Source: Limnoperna fortunei (taxonomy: Eukaryota > Mollusca > Bivalvia > Mytilida > Modiolidae). From it: DNA of 64,000 bases. The notes beneath the pieces were generated by a model. That model did no database searches and had not been told where the DNA came from. It worked only from the letters and a program-made list of their open reading frames with translations. Below, one piece after another: positions 43,880 through 55,152 of the stretch. The position numbers were made by a program, and so were the translations under genes. The DNA lies in the NCBI GenBank assembly GCA_944474755.1, contig OX104122.1:10984641-11048640 (forward strand), read 5' to 3'. Position 1 is the stretch's first letter, and the number at the start of each line of letters is the position of its first letter.

Positions 43880-44025
43880 GGATTAATTGACAAGGATTAC
43901 CAGTTTTCCTACCGACAGTTGGGTGTTTTCTCCGCATGCTCCGGCTTCCTCCCCTATAAAAACTGGACGCCATGATATAGATGACAAATTGCTGAAAGTG
44001 GCATTAAACAACATTCAAACAAACA
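43880..44025 (+). mobile_element. SINE, 5'-truncated (tail only)
   Basis: TAATTGACAAGGATTACCAG, TTTTCCTACCGACAGTTGGG, CTCCGGCTTCCTCCCC, AAAACTGGACGCCATGATAT and AAATTGCTGAAAGTGGCATT, followed by an ACAAACAAA tail. The same order of words is in the SINE at 10465. The tRNA-like head is missing. Confidence 0.75.
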
Positions 44026-44489
44026 AATCTAACTGGTGAAGGGTATAAAGTAATAAATTTCACATGTAAAGTTATATAGGAGGGAAGTTGAAAAACAAAA
44101 GGAGAGGGCAGTAAATTCATGCTGTATTAATATCTTGCTTTCAATTTTGAATACGAAAAGTTAAATTCAAGAAATCCACAACCACATCATGCACATATAC
44201 ATGTAAGTGGTTAACATATTTTAGAGTGTTGCACTTACTTATGGGGGTTTTTAATGTCCTTAACTACCGTAAGACGGTCTCGCACAGACTTATTGCTTAA
44301 TGGCTTTTATTAAAAATTTACTATTTATTTGCATTTTTGGGGAGATTTATGAAAAAAAAAATGTTTAAGAATTAAGAGGCTATAAATACTATAATGTGAA
44401 ATGATAAAATACAGCAAATAAATAAATAATTGAAATTAGTAAAAAAATAAATAATTACAAAGAAAGAAAAATAAATCATAAATAAAAAA

Positions 44490-44780
44490 CTATTTTTTTT
44501 AAACCGAGTCCAGAGTGGTCAGATATGCCGCAAACCAAAAAGTATTAGTGGAAGTGGATTTGTCAAGCCACCGCCAGCTAGAGAATCAAGACAGCCAGCA
44601 GAGTGTACGGGACGTGCCATGGCAGCAGCGCGAGCGCCTACTGTTAAAGAATACTGCCAATGGGATCTTTAACGTGCTAGCTGATGGAATACTGTACACC
44701 ATGTACACTAGGCACCAGTTTTATGTCGCATCTGACAGACAAAAAAAAATCATTTTTTACATGTACATGTATATAGCCTG
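44490..44780. other. 88-codon open frame, probably repeat-derived
   Basis: The frame at 44515-44781 contains LVEVDLSSHRQLENQDSQQS, but the nucleotide word GATCTTTAACGTGC (about 44664) matches the GTTCTTTAACGTGC word of the repeat at 16810. I therefore read it as non-coding repeat sequence. Confidence 0.35.
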
Positions 44781-44819
44781 AAGATTAGTTTGAATTTGAA
44801 AATAATAAAATCGATATGC

Positions 44820-45290
44820 ACAGCGGTGCAAAAGCCGTATTTGATTAACCAAAACTTTCCTTTAAATTGGTTGAGAACTTTTTTAGTTATGGTCAGGAAA
44901 CCACTAATTCAAGAAATTTTCTAAGGTTTTTCTGTCGCTGTGACCTTGACCTTGAACGGATTTACCCCAAAATCAATAGGGTTCCTCCTCTTATGGTATG
45001 TAACAATATCCCAAAGTTTCAATAAAATTTGTTGAGAACTTTTCGAGTTATGGTCCGCAAACCACTAATTCAAGAAATTTTCAAACGTTTTTCTGTCTCT
45101 GTGACCTTGACCTTGAACGGATTTACCCCAAAATCAATAGGGTTCCTCCTCTTATGGTATGTAACAATGTCCTAAAGTTTCATTAAAATCGGTTCACAAC
45201 TTTCTGAGTTATTATCTGGAAACCAATTGTTGACGACCGCCCGCCCGCCCACCCGCCCGCCATTATTATAACAATAGCCGAGTTCAACCT
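44820..45290. repeat. Interspersed repeat with GTGACCTTGACCTTGA, two sub-copies
   Basis: A 161-bp segment is repeated: TGACCTTGACCTTGAACGG starts at 44941 and 45102, followed by ATTTACCCCAAAATCAATAG and GGTTCCTCCTCTTATGGTAT. It ends in TTATCTGGAAACCAATTGTT and a GC-rich CCGCCCGCCCACCCGCC tail. The end is the same as that of the repeat at 20640-21000. Confidence 0.8.
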
Positions 45291-45960
45291 CGTTGCAACA
45301 ATAACTGTGTTGCACCGAGTCTCCATTAAAATATTGAGTTCCAGTTTATATAGCACTGATGGTGTAATAATCAATTTTATTTTTTTAATTGTCTTCATCT
45401 CTTGTTTAAAACAAAATTCACCACCAGATTTCTACAAATATATTGTTAAAAATGTGTTCTTAACGTTATGATTTGTAATTCACATAGCGAAAGTCTGCCA
45501 GGTGCATTTGATTTAGGTAAATTTGTGTATTTCATTAAAAAACAAGGAAATTAAATGCATTGTTTAATTTATTTTTGGAAATTTGTTGACAACATTTTGT
45601 CCACAATTTAATTCTAACCAAAGTTTTAAAAGATAAATAGAAAAGACAAGAAAACTGTCCAAAGATCAAAGAAATTACGAGCCATCAACCATGACAGGGA
45701 ACACTGCGCTTTTGACACCTGCTGTGGTAACAATTTTATAAGCCATAAAATATATCTGTAAATTGTGTACAACTTTAACCCGTGTGTGTGTGAGGGATCT
45801 AGAAGAACCCCTTTGAATGATTTTTGGTCTTCATTTCCGGTCATTTGGTGCAGTTTGCCATTAAGATATACTATCGCCAAAAAAATGCCAAATACAATAT
45901 TTGTGACCAATTAACAGTGTTCTATCTAGAGCGCGCCATTGCGCCATTCCCGCATTTTTT

Positions 45961-46030
45961 GTTGATTGATTGACTGATTGGATGTTTGCTTTACGTCCAG
46001 CAAGCAGTATTTCAGCTATATTCAGAACGA
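45961..46030. repeat. Short copy of the (GATT)n + ATTTCAGCTATATTCAG repeat
   Basis: TTGATTGATTGACTGATTGG, TTTACGTCCAGCAAGCAGTA and TTTCAGCTATATTCAG match the repeats at 16810 and 27265. Confidence 0.85.
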
Positions 46031-46159
46031 GCGTTTTTTGTTGAATTGACGCGCTTAAAAAACCTCCTGGGTCATTCCTGGCGCAACGTAATTTTTCATT
46101 GCTTTGAGAAATTCCCCCATAGTCAACATCTTTGAGAAAGTCCCTTTAAAATATACCGG

Positions 46160-46450
46160 AGATTCTAATATGACGTCCTGCTTTAGCTATGTAGACAAAG
46201 CAGTGTCAAAATTCCAATAAGTTTAGTTCGCACATGCGTAAACTGCGTGTTTTGTGTAAAATTAATGTAAAAACTGACTTACAAACGCCGTTTGTTATGT
46301 GTTATCCATAATTATCATTATTGTTTATAAATTAGTTATTTTTAGTCTGAATTCTGAGATTTATGATTTAAATTACTCCCGATACATTATTTTTTTAACA
46401 ATTCTACGTTCGAATTAATATGACGTCACAATTAGAATTCCGACGTCATA
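46160..46450. repeat. Putative MITE with AATATGACGTC ends
   Basis: GATTCTAATATGACGTCCTG (46161) and GACGTCATATTACGCT (46442) are inverted with respect to each other, and AATTAATATGACGTCAC is at 46413. The word TTCTAATATGACGTCCTGCT also occurs at 22873, showing it is interspersed. The ends are not exact enough to define the element. Confidence 0.4.
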
Positions 46451-46711
46451 TTACGCTGAACTGAAAATTTAACTGGAACAATGCAATTTCGTTAAGATTT
46501 CTCAATATTTTTGTTTAAAAGGTACGTACATTCAATAAAATGACGAGAACATGGAGAATATATGTTTATGTCAATTGTATTTGCTTTAACATACTGTTTT
46601 GGGATATATCGTATTAGTTTCAAAACAACAATATTACCACTGAAAGTGTCCTCTTAGCATGCTTAGAACTGCTTGGAAATTTTAAAACATTGGTTAGACA
46701 TATTAGAATCG

Positions 46712-46871
46712 AAATAGATTATTGCAATCGGGCTTTATGAGAATTAGAACATGGTCAGACCTTATATTTGTCTTCATTTTATACCTCGCTATCGCTCGGT
46801 ATAAAATATTGACAAATATAAGGTCTGACCATGTTCTAATTCCCATAAAGCCTGCTTGCAATAATCTATTT
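46712..46871. repeat. Near-perfect 160-bp palindrome
   Basis: Arms 46712-46785 and 46798-46871 pair almost completely: AGATTATTGCAA / TTGCAATAATCT outermost, then AGAATTAGAACATGGTCAGA / TCTGACCATGTTCTAATTC, with GGTATAAAAT and its complement near the loop TCGCTATCGCTC. The open frames on both strands here (MRIRTWSDLIF and its mate) arise from the palindrome. Confidence 0.93.
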
Positions 46872-47394
46872 CTTAATTTAACTGTATTCTCGGTCCTAAG
46901 TACGCTTTTTATCATGTACAATTACAATTTAGCAAGCGTCTAAATCACGTAGACAATATATATATCGATTTAGTTATAAGGTGTTGTTCATGCTTCAAGA
47001 TGAAGCGTATTTCTTCATCATGTTTATATTTTACTCCCATTGGAGATAAACGTGCACTTTTTGTCCGGTTGACGGTTGTCATGTGTCTATATTGGTTTTA
47101 TTGACCCCTAGCAATAAATTCTGGCCCCCTATGGTAAGTTATTAGGGCCATCATGACCCCCTTAGGCCAAATTCTAGATTGAACACTGAATTAAAATAAA
47201 AAATCTTAACTGGCAACACTGCACGATGATGCCTCTATTTAACACTATAAAATCACATTAGCAGAATGACAAGTTGGCGACCCTTATTGTTCGCTAACCT
47301 GTCTCACAGGAATTTGACCCCATATCATTTGGGCCGAAATATGGCCAGATAAAAAAAAAGTATTGTCACGAACTAAGTGAGCAAAGGAGTCTAA

Positions 47395-47679
47395 CGCAAA
47401 AATAAACAATTCCTGCAAGAACTCAGTAGTCTGTGGAAAGGACCTGGGATCGTAGTACAGGCAATCACGCCGTACGTACTACATGTAGTATACAAGATTA
47501 AACTCCAAAGAGTGGTGTTTAATACTAATAATGACAGATTGAAGGCGTGCAGGGATAGGAAAATCACTGCATGGCTGGAAAAATCACAACAGAGACTCCT
47601 AAGAGGAGCGGATATACAAAGTGTTGACAAAGTGACAAACTACCTTAACCACTCGACCAAAGAGGCCCACAAAATTTAA
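47395..47679 (+). pseudogene. Ty3/gypsy-type retrotransposon fragment: end of integrase / polyprotein
   Basis: A 94-codon plus-strand frame between stops contains LQELSSLWKGPGIVVQAITP, followed by KLQRVVFNTNNDRLKACRDR and KITAWLEK. W-x-GP-x-x-V ... R-V-V ... DRLK-C ... W is the characteristic C-terminal (chromo/GPY-F-like) module of gypsy integrases. The frame has no upstream catalytic core and no LTR was found within a few kb, so it is a decayed fragment. The minus-strand frame over the same interval is a shadow. Confidence 0.65.
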
Positions 47680-47778
47680 GTCATACTTATTTTAGTTAGT
47701 TTCAGGGAAACAAATTTTCAGCAAAAATTTAAAATACATCAGTATGGGTCCAATCTTCGCGAAATCTTTCCAAAGAAT

Positions 47779-47807
47779 GGTGGACCGAATCCACCATTCG
47801 GTCCACC
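47779..47807. repeat. Perfect 12-bp-arm hairpin
   Basis: GGTGGACCGAAT and ATTCGGTCCACC are separated by CCACC. It lies about 100 bp downstream of the gypsy fragment. Confidence 0.85.
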
Positions 47808-47809
47808 AA

Positions 47810-48740
47810 CTTCCCCAGAAATGCTGGACTGAAGCAGCTTTTGCCGGACCAAATTTGTGTGATGTTGGCTTTAACTAGCTACCTTATATGCATGTAGATA
47901 CAGACATATAATTATATCATACATAGAAGTTGTTGTAGACATCATATTATTCATAACTGTTATAAACAAGCTGTGTATATCTGCACAAAAGTGTCTAAAG
48001 AATATAAATACAATAACATTTTATTATACACAAAAATAATTCACAAAGCTGAAAGAAACTGCTCCATGGGACACTATCTACAAAAATTATCATGAGGTAA
48101 TTGATAACTAGTTATCTTTATTCGTTCAATTTCAGCTTACTAGTATATATTATCAAAGCCAAAGATTAAATTATAATATGTTTTAAACAAAATTTTGAGT
48201 TTCAACCCCATTTTAAATTGTTTGTTAATCAAACAGTTACGATTTTTCATTAAAGGCCGTTGTAGTCTACCTTTTTCTCATTTCTCTCAGTTGGTAATAA
48301 GACGTATCCCAGAAATGAACAAATGCAGCGTAATCCATTTGCCAAACTAAAACGTTTCAAAAATGAGTAAAATACGCAGAATCTTTGCAATTTTTATTGG
48401 TTTTACATATTTACTCAAAAGTTGGAAGTCTGTGTGAATCAGTACTACCAGATATATAAGTATTTTCTGTGAAGGAACCATAAGGGCAACTTGAACTTCG
48501 ATAATAACAATGTCGGACTTTCAGACAGACGAAACACAATTTTTTACAGGTCCAAGCGTTATAATTTATATCAGTTTTGTCCGTCGGACCGACGCATTTC
48601 GTGAAGACTGTGGGTCTTTCCACGCTACTCAAAGCCACATAAGCATGTGACCAATGTTGCATACGCAGTCAGCACGAAAAAATCTGGCGTCATTTCTGCT
48701 TACCGCTCCTGGTTAAACATTTATTCGGAGGCACATTTTG
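47810..48740. other. No supported gene; one weak Cys-containing frame
   Basis: The minus-strand frame at 48411-48662 reads SHAYVALSSVERPTVFTKCV with Cys-rich continuation (TCKKLCFVCLKVRHC). HAYVALS is faintly like the end of PIF1/RecD helicases, but the expected R-V after S and the rest of the domain are missing. I make no functional call. Confidence 0.25.
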
Positions 48741-48889
48741 ATTTTGTGCATCACGAAGCATGGTGAAGATCTAGACCAGAGGGTAACTGGAGCCTGGACT
48801 AGCATTCCAAAGTTTTTATTGACGGCATTAACAACTAGAACAGACATTGCACTAGAAGCATTTATAAATCAACGGTACTGTATACATGG

Positions 48890-49328
48890 TATAGGCCAGT
48901 ACGAGAATCCTCTGCCGTCCAACGCTTTTTTTTTTGCGAGGGACGTCAGAGCTAGAGCTCTCCATAAGGAAAACAGCGGATTTGGCGACACCGTTCTGGT
49001 CGGCAAATCTCATCGTTTCCATATGTTAACAAACATTTTCACTTTCGCTTTTAACAAAAAGTCACGTGACAACAATGGGACTTAAGTCCAGTGCTTAAAT
49101 TAGCTTGATTGAAGGTATGATGATTATATTCATAGAGAAAAATATCTAAAGAAGCGATTTATATATAGTTTAACTGGACGAAAATGTTTGTTAACATATG
49201 GAAACGATGAGATTTGCCGACCCAGAACGGTGTCGCAAAATCCGCTGTTTTGCTTATGGAGAGCTCTCTGACGTCCCGCGCAAAAAAAAAGCGTTAGACG
49301 GCAGAGGATTCTCGGACTATGTATAGGC
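48890..49328. repeat. Foldback element, ~150-bp arms
   Basis: Arms 48890-49040 and 49180-49328 are inverted copies with about 90 % match by eye: GAGAATCCTCTGCCGTC / GACGGCAGAGGATTCTC, ACACCGTTCTGG / CCAGAACGGTGT, CGTTTCCATATGTTAACAAA / TTTGTTAACATATGGAAACG. The central 140 bp are unpaired. The open frames at 48738-49085 (+) and 49130-49333 (-) share the text NSGF-DTVL because they read the two arms. Confidence 0.9.
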
Positions 49329-49687
49329 AACATTCAATACACGCTGACAACAAAATTGATCATTCTTTCTTACCTAAAGTTCATGTACAGTAAATTTTTT
49401 GGCTCCAAATGGTGTCTGCGTAAAGTCAAAAACTATACTGTTGGTCCCGACATTTTGCAAAACTAATGTTTTGTTGTTATTTGTTGCTAAATAAAGAAAC
49501 TTAAAAATGAAAAAAAATATATATTGTTTGTTTTTTGAATGTCGGCACTTGTTGGCTATGTTAAGGCGTCTAAATTTTTTTTGGAAAGATGGTTAAGGGA
49601 CTGGTTTAGTATAATTAAAGGTCCTAGTCCGCCCGGACCCGTAATGTTAATATTTTGATATTATGATATTTATTTACAGGTAATTAT

Positions 49688-49811
49688 ACCGATATGGTTG
49701 AATTTTGTATTACCGTTCCATGGGATATAAACCTTTATCACACTCACTTCTAGTGTGTGATAAAGGTTTATATCCCATGGAACGGTAATAAAAAAATCAA
49801 TCATATCATGC
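49688..49811. repeat. Palindrome with a perfect 35-bp-arm core
   Basis: Core arms 49709-49743 and 49755-49789 (ATTACCGTTCCATGGGATAT and so on) are perfect, with an 11-nt loop. Imperfect pairing extends about 20 bp outward on each side (GATATGGTTGA / TCAATCATATC). Confidence 0.92.
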
Positions 49812-50654
49812 AGTATAATCCATTATGACACATACTTTTTTACTTTTTCATGCTGGCATATAAATGGAATTGAAGTTTTTTTTCAGTACTGACAATGACT
49901 GATAGGACAACTAGTTTTATTTTTCATAACAATATAGTCGAGAAAAAAAATTAAATACTTTTTCTGACATTTTAATTCAAAACCAACACTGCAATCGTAC
50001 AATTTTTTAACAAATTTTACAAAAAAATTAATCATTAGATAGGTCACGCACTTTTTTTATCTGATGTAGGACTGTTACAGCAAAATTTTTTTTTTGATCC
50101 ATAGGACATATCTTTTTAAACAAGATAGTTTGAAATGCACAGTCGCAAACACTCTTTTAATATTGGGTGGTCCCTAATACAGGAAATATACCACCTTTTA
50201 AAATTAATTTGGATACTATCACAGCCTAATTTAATTCAAGCTCAAACTCGCAAACTCTGTGTTGATACGTCGGTGATGTATGTAATTAGTATATGACTTA
50301 ATGCTACGAAGATGAAGTTATACTATGAAACATCCATTTGTAAGTTTACATTCGACTATCTCCCTTCTGCCGGAAATGTCGCGTTTATCTAATGTCAATA
50401 GATTTAATCACATAGCTGAAAAACAAAGCACACAAAAGTTAAATTCACGTTGATTTCAGGAATGGCACTACTCCGTATTTGATTTGGGGAATTTTACGCT
50501 TCTTGAATACATCGTTTCATTAGCCCCATTATTTTCTATTTTTATATACATGAGTTTCACTTGATTGTCCGCTATAATCTCCCGTAACAATATTCCCATG
50601 TACGATTTTTACGGCAAATTTAGACTTAACTATAGATGGCTGAGTGTTTAGATA

Positions 50655-52082
50655 TGAATACTAAAATGTCACAGGCAGTAGATAGGAATAATGTCACAGG
50701 CAGTAGATAGGAATGCTAAAATGTCTCAGGCAGTAGATAAGAATACTAAAATGTCACAGGCAGTAGATAGGAATACTAAAATGTCTCAGGCAGTAGATAA
50801 GGATACTAAAATGTCACAGGCAGTAGATAGGAATACTAAAATGTCACAGGCAGCAGATAGGAATACTAAAATGTCACAGGCAGTCGATATTAATACTAAA
50901 ATGTCACAGATAGTAGATAGGAATACTTAAATGTCACAGGCAGTCGATATTAATACTAAAATGTCACAGGCAGTAGATAGGAATACTAAAATATCACAGG
51001 CAGTCGATATTAATACTAAAATGTCACAGACAGTAGATAGGAATACTTAAATGTCACAGGCAGTCGATATTAATACTAAAATGTCACAGGCAGTAGATAG
51101 GAATACTTAAATGTCACAGGCAGCAGATAGGAATACTAAAATGTCACAGACAGTAGATAGGAATACTAAAATGTCACAGGCAGTCGATATTAATACTAAA
51201 ATGTCACAGACAGTAGATAGGAATACTAAAATGTCACAGGCAGTCGATATTAATACTAAAATGTCACAGACAGTAGATAGGAATACTTAAATGTCACAGG
51301 CAGTCGATATTAATACTAAAATGTCACAGGCAGTAGATTGGAATACTAAAATGTGACAGGCAGTAGATATGAATACTAAAATGTCACAGACAGTAGATAG
51401 GAATACTAAAATGTCACAGGCAGTCGATATTAATACTAAAATGTCACAGACAGTAGATAGGAATACTTAAATGTCACAGGCAGTCGATATTAATACTAAA
51501 ATGTCACAGGCAGTAGATAGGAATACTAAAATGTGACAGGCAGTAGATATGAATACTAAAATGTCACAGACAGTAGATAGGAATACTAAAATGTCACAGG
51601 CAGTCGATATTAATACTAAAATGTCACAGACAGTAGATAGGAATACTTAAATGTCACAGGCAGTCGATATTAATACTAAAATGTCACAGACAGTAGATAG
51701 GAATACTAAAATGTCACAGGCAGTCGATATTAATACTAAAATGTCACAGACAGTAGATAGGAATACTTAAATGTCACAGGCAGTCGATATTAATACTAAA
51801 ATGTCACAGACAGTAGATAGGAATACTTAAATGTCACAGGCAGTCGATATAAATACTAAAATGTCACAGACAGTAGATAGGAATACTTAAATGTCACAGG
51901 CAGTCGATATTAATACTAAAATGTCACAGACAGTAGATAGGAATACTTAAATGTCACAGGCAGTCGATATTAATACTAAAATGTCACAGGCAGTAGATAG
52001 GAATACTAAAATGTCACAGACAGTAGATAGGAATACTTAAATGTCACAGGCAGTCGATATTAATACTTAAATGTCACAGACA
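50655..52082. repeat. 30-bp minisatellite with 60-bp higher-order period, about 47 units
   Basis: Two alternating 30-mers, AATACTAAAATGTCACAGGC plus AGTAGATAGG and a variant with CAGTCGATATTAATACTAAA, build a 60-bp period over most of the array; larger 120- and 180-bp patterns are visible through the placement of ACTTAAATG versus ACTAAAATG. The frame at 50691-50930 (MSQAVDRNTK repeats) is a shadow. Confidence 0.96.
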
Positions 52083-52089
52083 GGAACAT

Positions 52090-54190
52090 CAAGAAAAAAA
52101 AACAGGGATATATAGGCATATCTACTTATTTGATCAATGATCAATGGCTTCTAAAAAACTAAAAGTCCAAATTGTTGTGAGAACACCGTTTAGCTAAATA
52201 CATCATACAGCAAGAGGAAATCGGATGTTTTCAACGATTTTACCGTTTTGACCATATACAAACCAGAGTACTCGGCGAAAACAATCCGCTTAATAACTAC
52301 CTGAACCAAGATGTCTGTCGTGATAGTTTAGTATACCAAGTTGTCAGGAGTTATGTGTATCTCTATGGAATTGTCGCGCATACAAGACAAAGATGTTCAA
52401 GGCATTTACTATAATTAAAACAACGAATAACTGTGACGGGTGTAGTTGACGGGAAATCAGTTATAGCTCATCTACCAAGAAAGGGTGGAGCACTTGTAGT
52501 GAACGTTCGGATAAAGAAAACGTACAAAAGCTATTGCTTAGTTATTAGTTCATGAGACAAGTGATTCGGCGGATCACTTGTTACTTTGATTTTCATGGTT
52601 GTCTTGCACAATGATTTTGATGGGCAAAATATGCAACGTCACCATGTTATTTAATACTAATTAAATGTTCATACCTTGTTTCTCTTAAAGCTATAATTAA
52701 CAGCTCAAATATTCTCTCCTATTCAATTTGCATCTACGCCCCCTTTCGACTGCTGATATGTATCACGACCCGCGCCTTCCTTGATATATCTATAGTGAAC
52801 AACAAGCGGTATTGGTCAACAGCTGATGTACTTGTCCAATAGATACACGTATAACTATCATACTCATCGTGACAAAGTCCAATAATTATTAGATAAACAT
52901 TATCTAGCTACTTCTACTAATAGTCGTAATCTACGTAATATAAATAGACATAACACAGAATTTTATGTTATCTAAGAACATAAAGAAATTTACAATCTTG
53001 ATCTATTGTGTTTTGCTCTCTGGTAGAAAGTTTTAATATAATTAACGGACCCAACGTTTCCAAGTTGGAGTATTTTTGGAGCAATTAGGGGGGGGGGGGG
53101 GGCTAGATGGTCTATGTGTACCTTTCTACTGGTTGCTTGTACTCAATATTATTCTGAAAACAATTCTGAGTTTTCTCACCGAAAGTCTTTTCCAACCACA
53201 ACACACTTAAAACCATATCAAGATGATATAGATGCAAAATTGCCCAAAGTCTTCAAATCTCAAGAATCACAATTACAAACTAGTATATGTTTCATTTGAT
53301 ACACAAAATAAACCAAAAAATCCTATCTATATATTTTTAGCTCAAACATTACTGAAACACTTTTTTTACTTTGGTTACTTTTATTGGTCCTCATTCAATG
53401 ACAAAAGAGTAAGTTGTGCTTAAGAATATCAGTCGCTACAGATGGCTGTTTTCTACAGAGGCAGACTTAGAGTTAGCCACATGAAACGTAAAAAAAGTAT
53501 GCCATGGTAATACACGTACCCCAACCTCCGACCTTCCACCTTAAAAACAACACACAGAAAAACCATAAACAACAGCAACAACGATACATAACACAAATTT
53601 AAAAAAACGCAAAAAATCCACATTAACTAAATCAAACACGAAGAAAAAAGTACTGTGCATAATTGATACGATAGAGTGTAGTTAGACCAGTGGGTAGTCT
53701 AGACAAGAAATAACTAAGACAAAGATAAAATATGTCTACCCCAAGGGAGGGGGCAAACAGATATTTGTTCCAAATTGTATATTACATGTTTGTTCGTAAA
53801 AGCACCCGCTAAATATTTTGTTTTTTTATAGAGAGCACAACTCTTTGCGAACGGAGAGCGGCGAACTCTAGCATTATGTATCACGTCATCAAAATGCGCA
53901 GAATCCTAAAATATGTTTTCTTTAGTTCCGACGTTGGTACTGTTACGAAGTGGATTTAAAATAAATCTTAACATTATTTGAAGAAGTTATTGCAAGACAA
54001 ATCATATTGTGTTAACATAATCTCACTTAAAAGACGTTGCGTTGAACTGCTTGGTTCATTTATAAAATTAAAAAACCCGGTTCCTAACCCTCGTTTGACA
54101 TTCATGTGACGTCGTCAACTTTGTAGAAAGATGCCACGTGACCAATGGAATGCAGAGACACCGTTATGAAAGTCATATGCATCATAAAAT
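52090..54190. other. No gene or element recognised
   Basis: Contains a 14-nt G homopolymer at about 53089-53102 and short AT-driven frames only. The frame at 54191-54553 has unusual composition but no domain; an overlapping frame from 54260 starts MEVPSFVYQNITVEERLNKL and stops after 34 codons. Confidence 0.45.
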
Positions 54191-55152
54191 GTGCGCGCTC
54201 GATTTAATCTGCACCTATATTCATATTGTTATATCGGAAGGCCACTTGTGGTGATTAATGGAGGTGCCATCGTTCGTGTATCAGAATATAACCGTGGAGG
54301 AAAGGTTGAACAAATTAGATCGGCAATATTTGCGTGCTTGCCGGCACGAGCAGTTTATCTAAAGCCCTGGTCAAAACCCGCTGTACGTGTTTTGGAGGTC
54401 ACGTTTGCGGTGTTTTTCTGGACATTGGGTAGGACGTGGCAAGAACAGAGAGGAAGCACGTCACACTCACGGAGAGTACGTGGCGTAGATGGTGAGTTTT
54501 ATGTGCTGACAACGTGCTTACAACGTAAGATCTCCGTGCGATTTCTAGGTTAAGGCCCGGTCACACAGCCCTCCACGTGCGTATCGCGGCGGAATCACGG
54601 CCCAAAATTTCTGCCCGTGAAGCAGACGCTGTTGAACGCTTTGAGGTCGCGATAAAGACGCGATACAGCCGCACTTTACCCGTCGTTACACGCGGTAAGA
54701 AATTCACACGCGGTTGGCCGCGCGAAAAAGTTTTAGGCTGCCCAAAAATTTAGACCGCGGGTAATCGCGGGCGGTACACTTGGTACACACGCGGTAAAAA
54801 CGCGGTACAGACGCGGAACGAACGTGCTAGAACGTGCTACGGCCGCGGTTAAGACGTGGTTACACGCGGTAGGACGCGAAATTGACCGCGGGTTATCGCA
54901 GGTGTAGCACGGTCATAGCGCGTCTGTATTGCGTTGCTATCACGTGCATAAGCGTGTGTACCGCGTGTAAGCACGGACAAACGCCTTTCTCCGCGTAAAC
55001 AGCGCGCTCCAATACCGGCCTAATCACGTTCAATTGCGTCTTGTACACGTCCCAAATACGATTGTCCACGGCCTAATCGCGTCCGTACAACGTCTGATTT
55101 TAGGTTTATAAAAAGTGCGATTTGCCGAGCATTCGTCAGTCAAGTGGTGAAC

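Noticed and set aside
46703..46943. Two 72-73-codon frames on opposite strands with nearly the same protein
   Set aside because: They are the two arms of one palindrome read from either side.
48411..48662. Helicase (PIF1/RecD-like) exon
   Set aside because: Only HAYVALS is reminiscent; the following arginine and all other motifs are missing.
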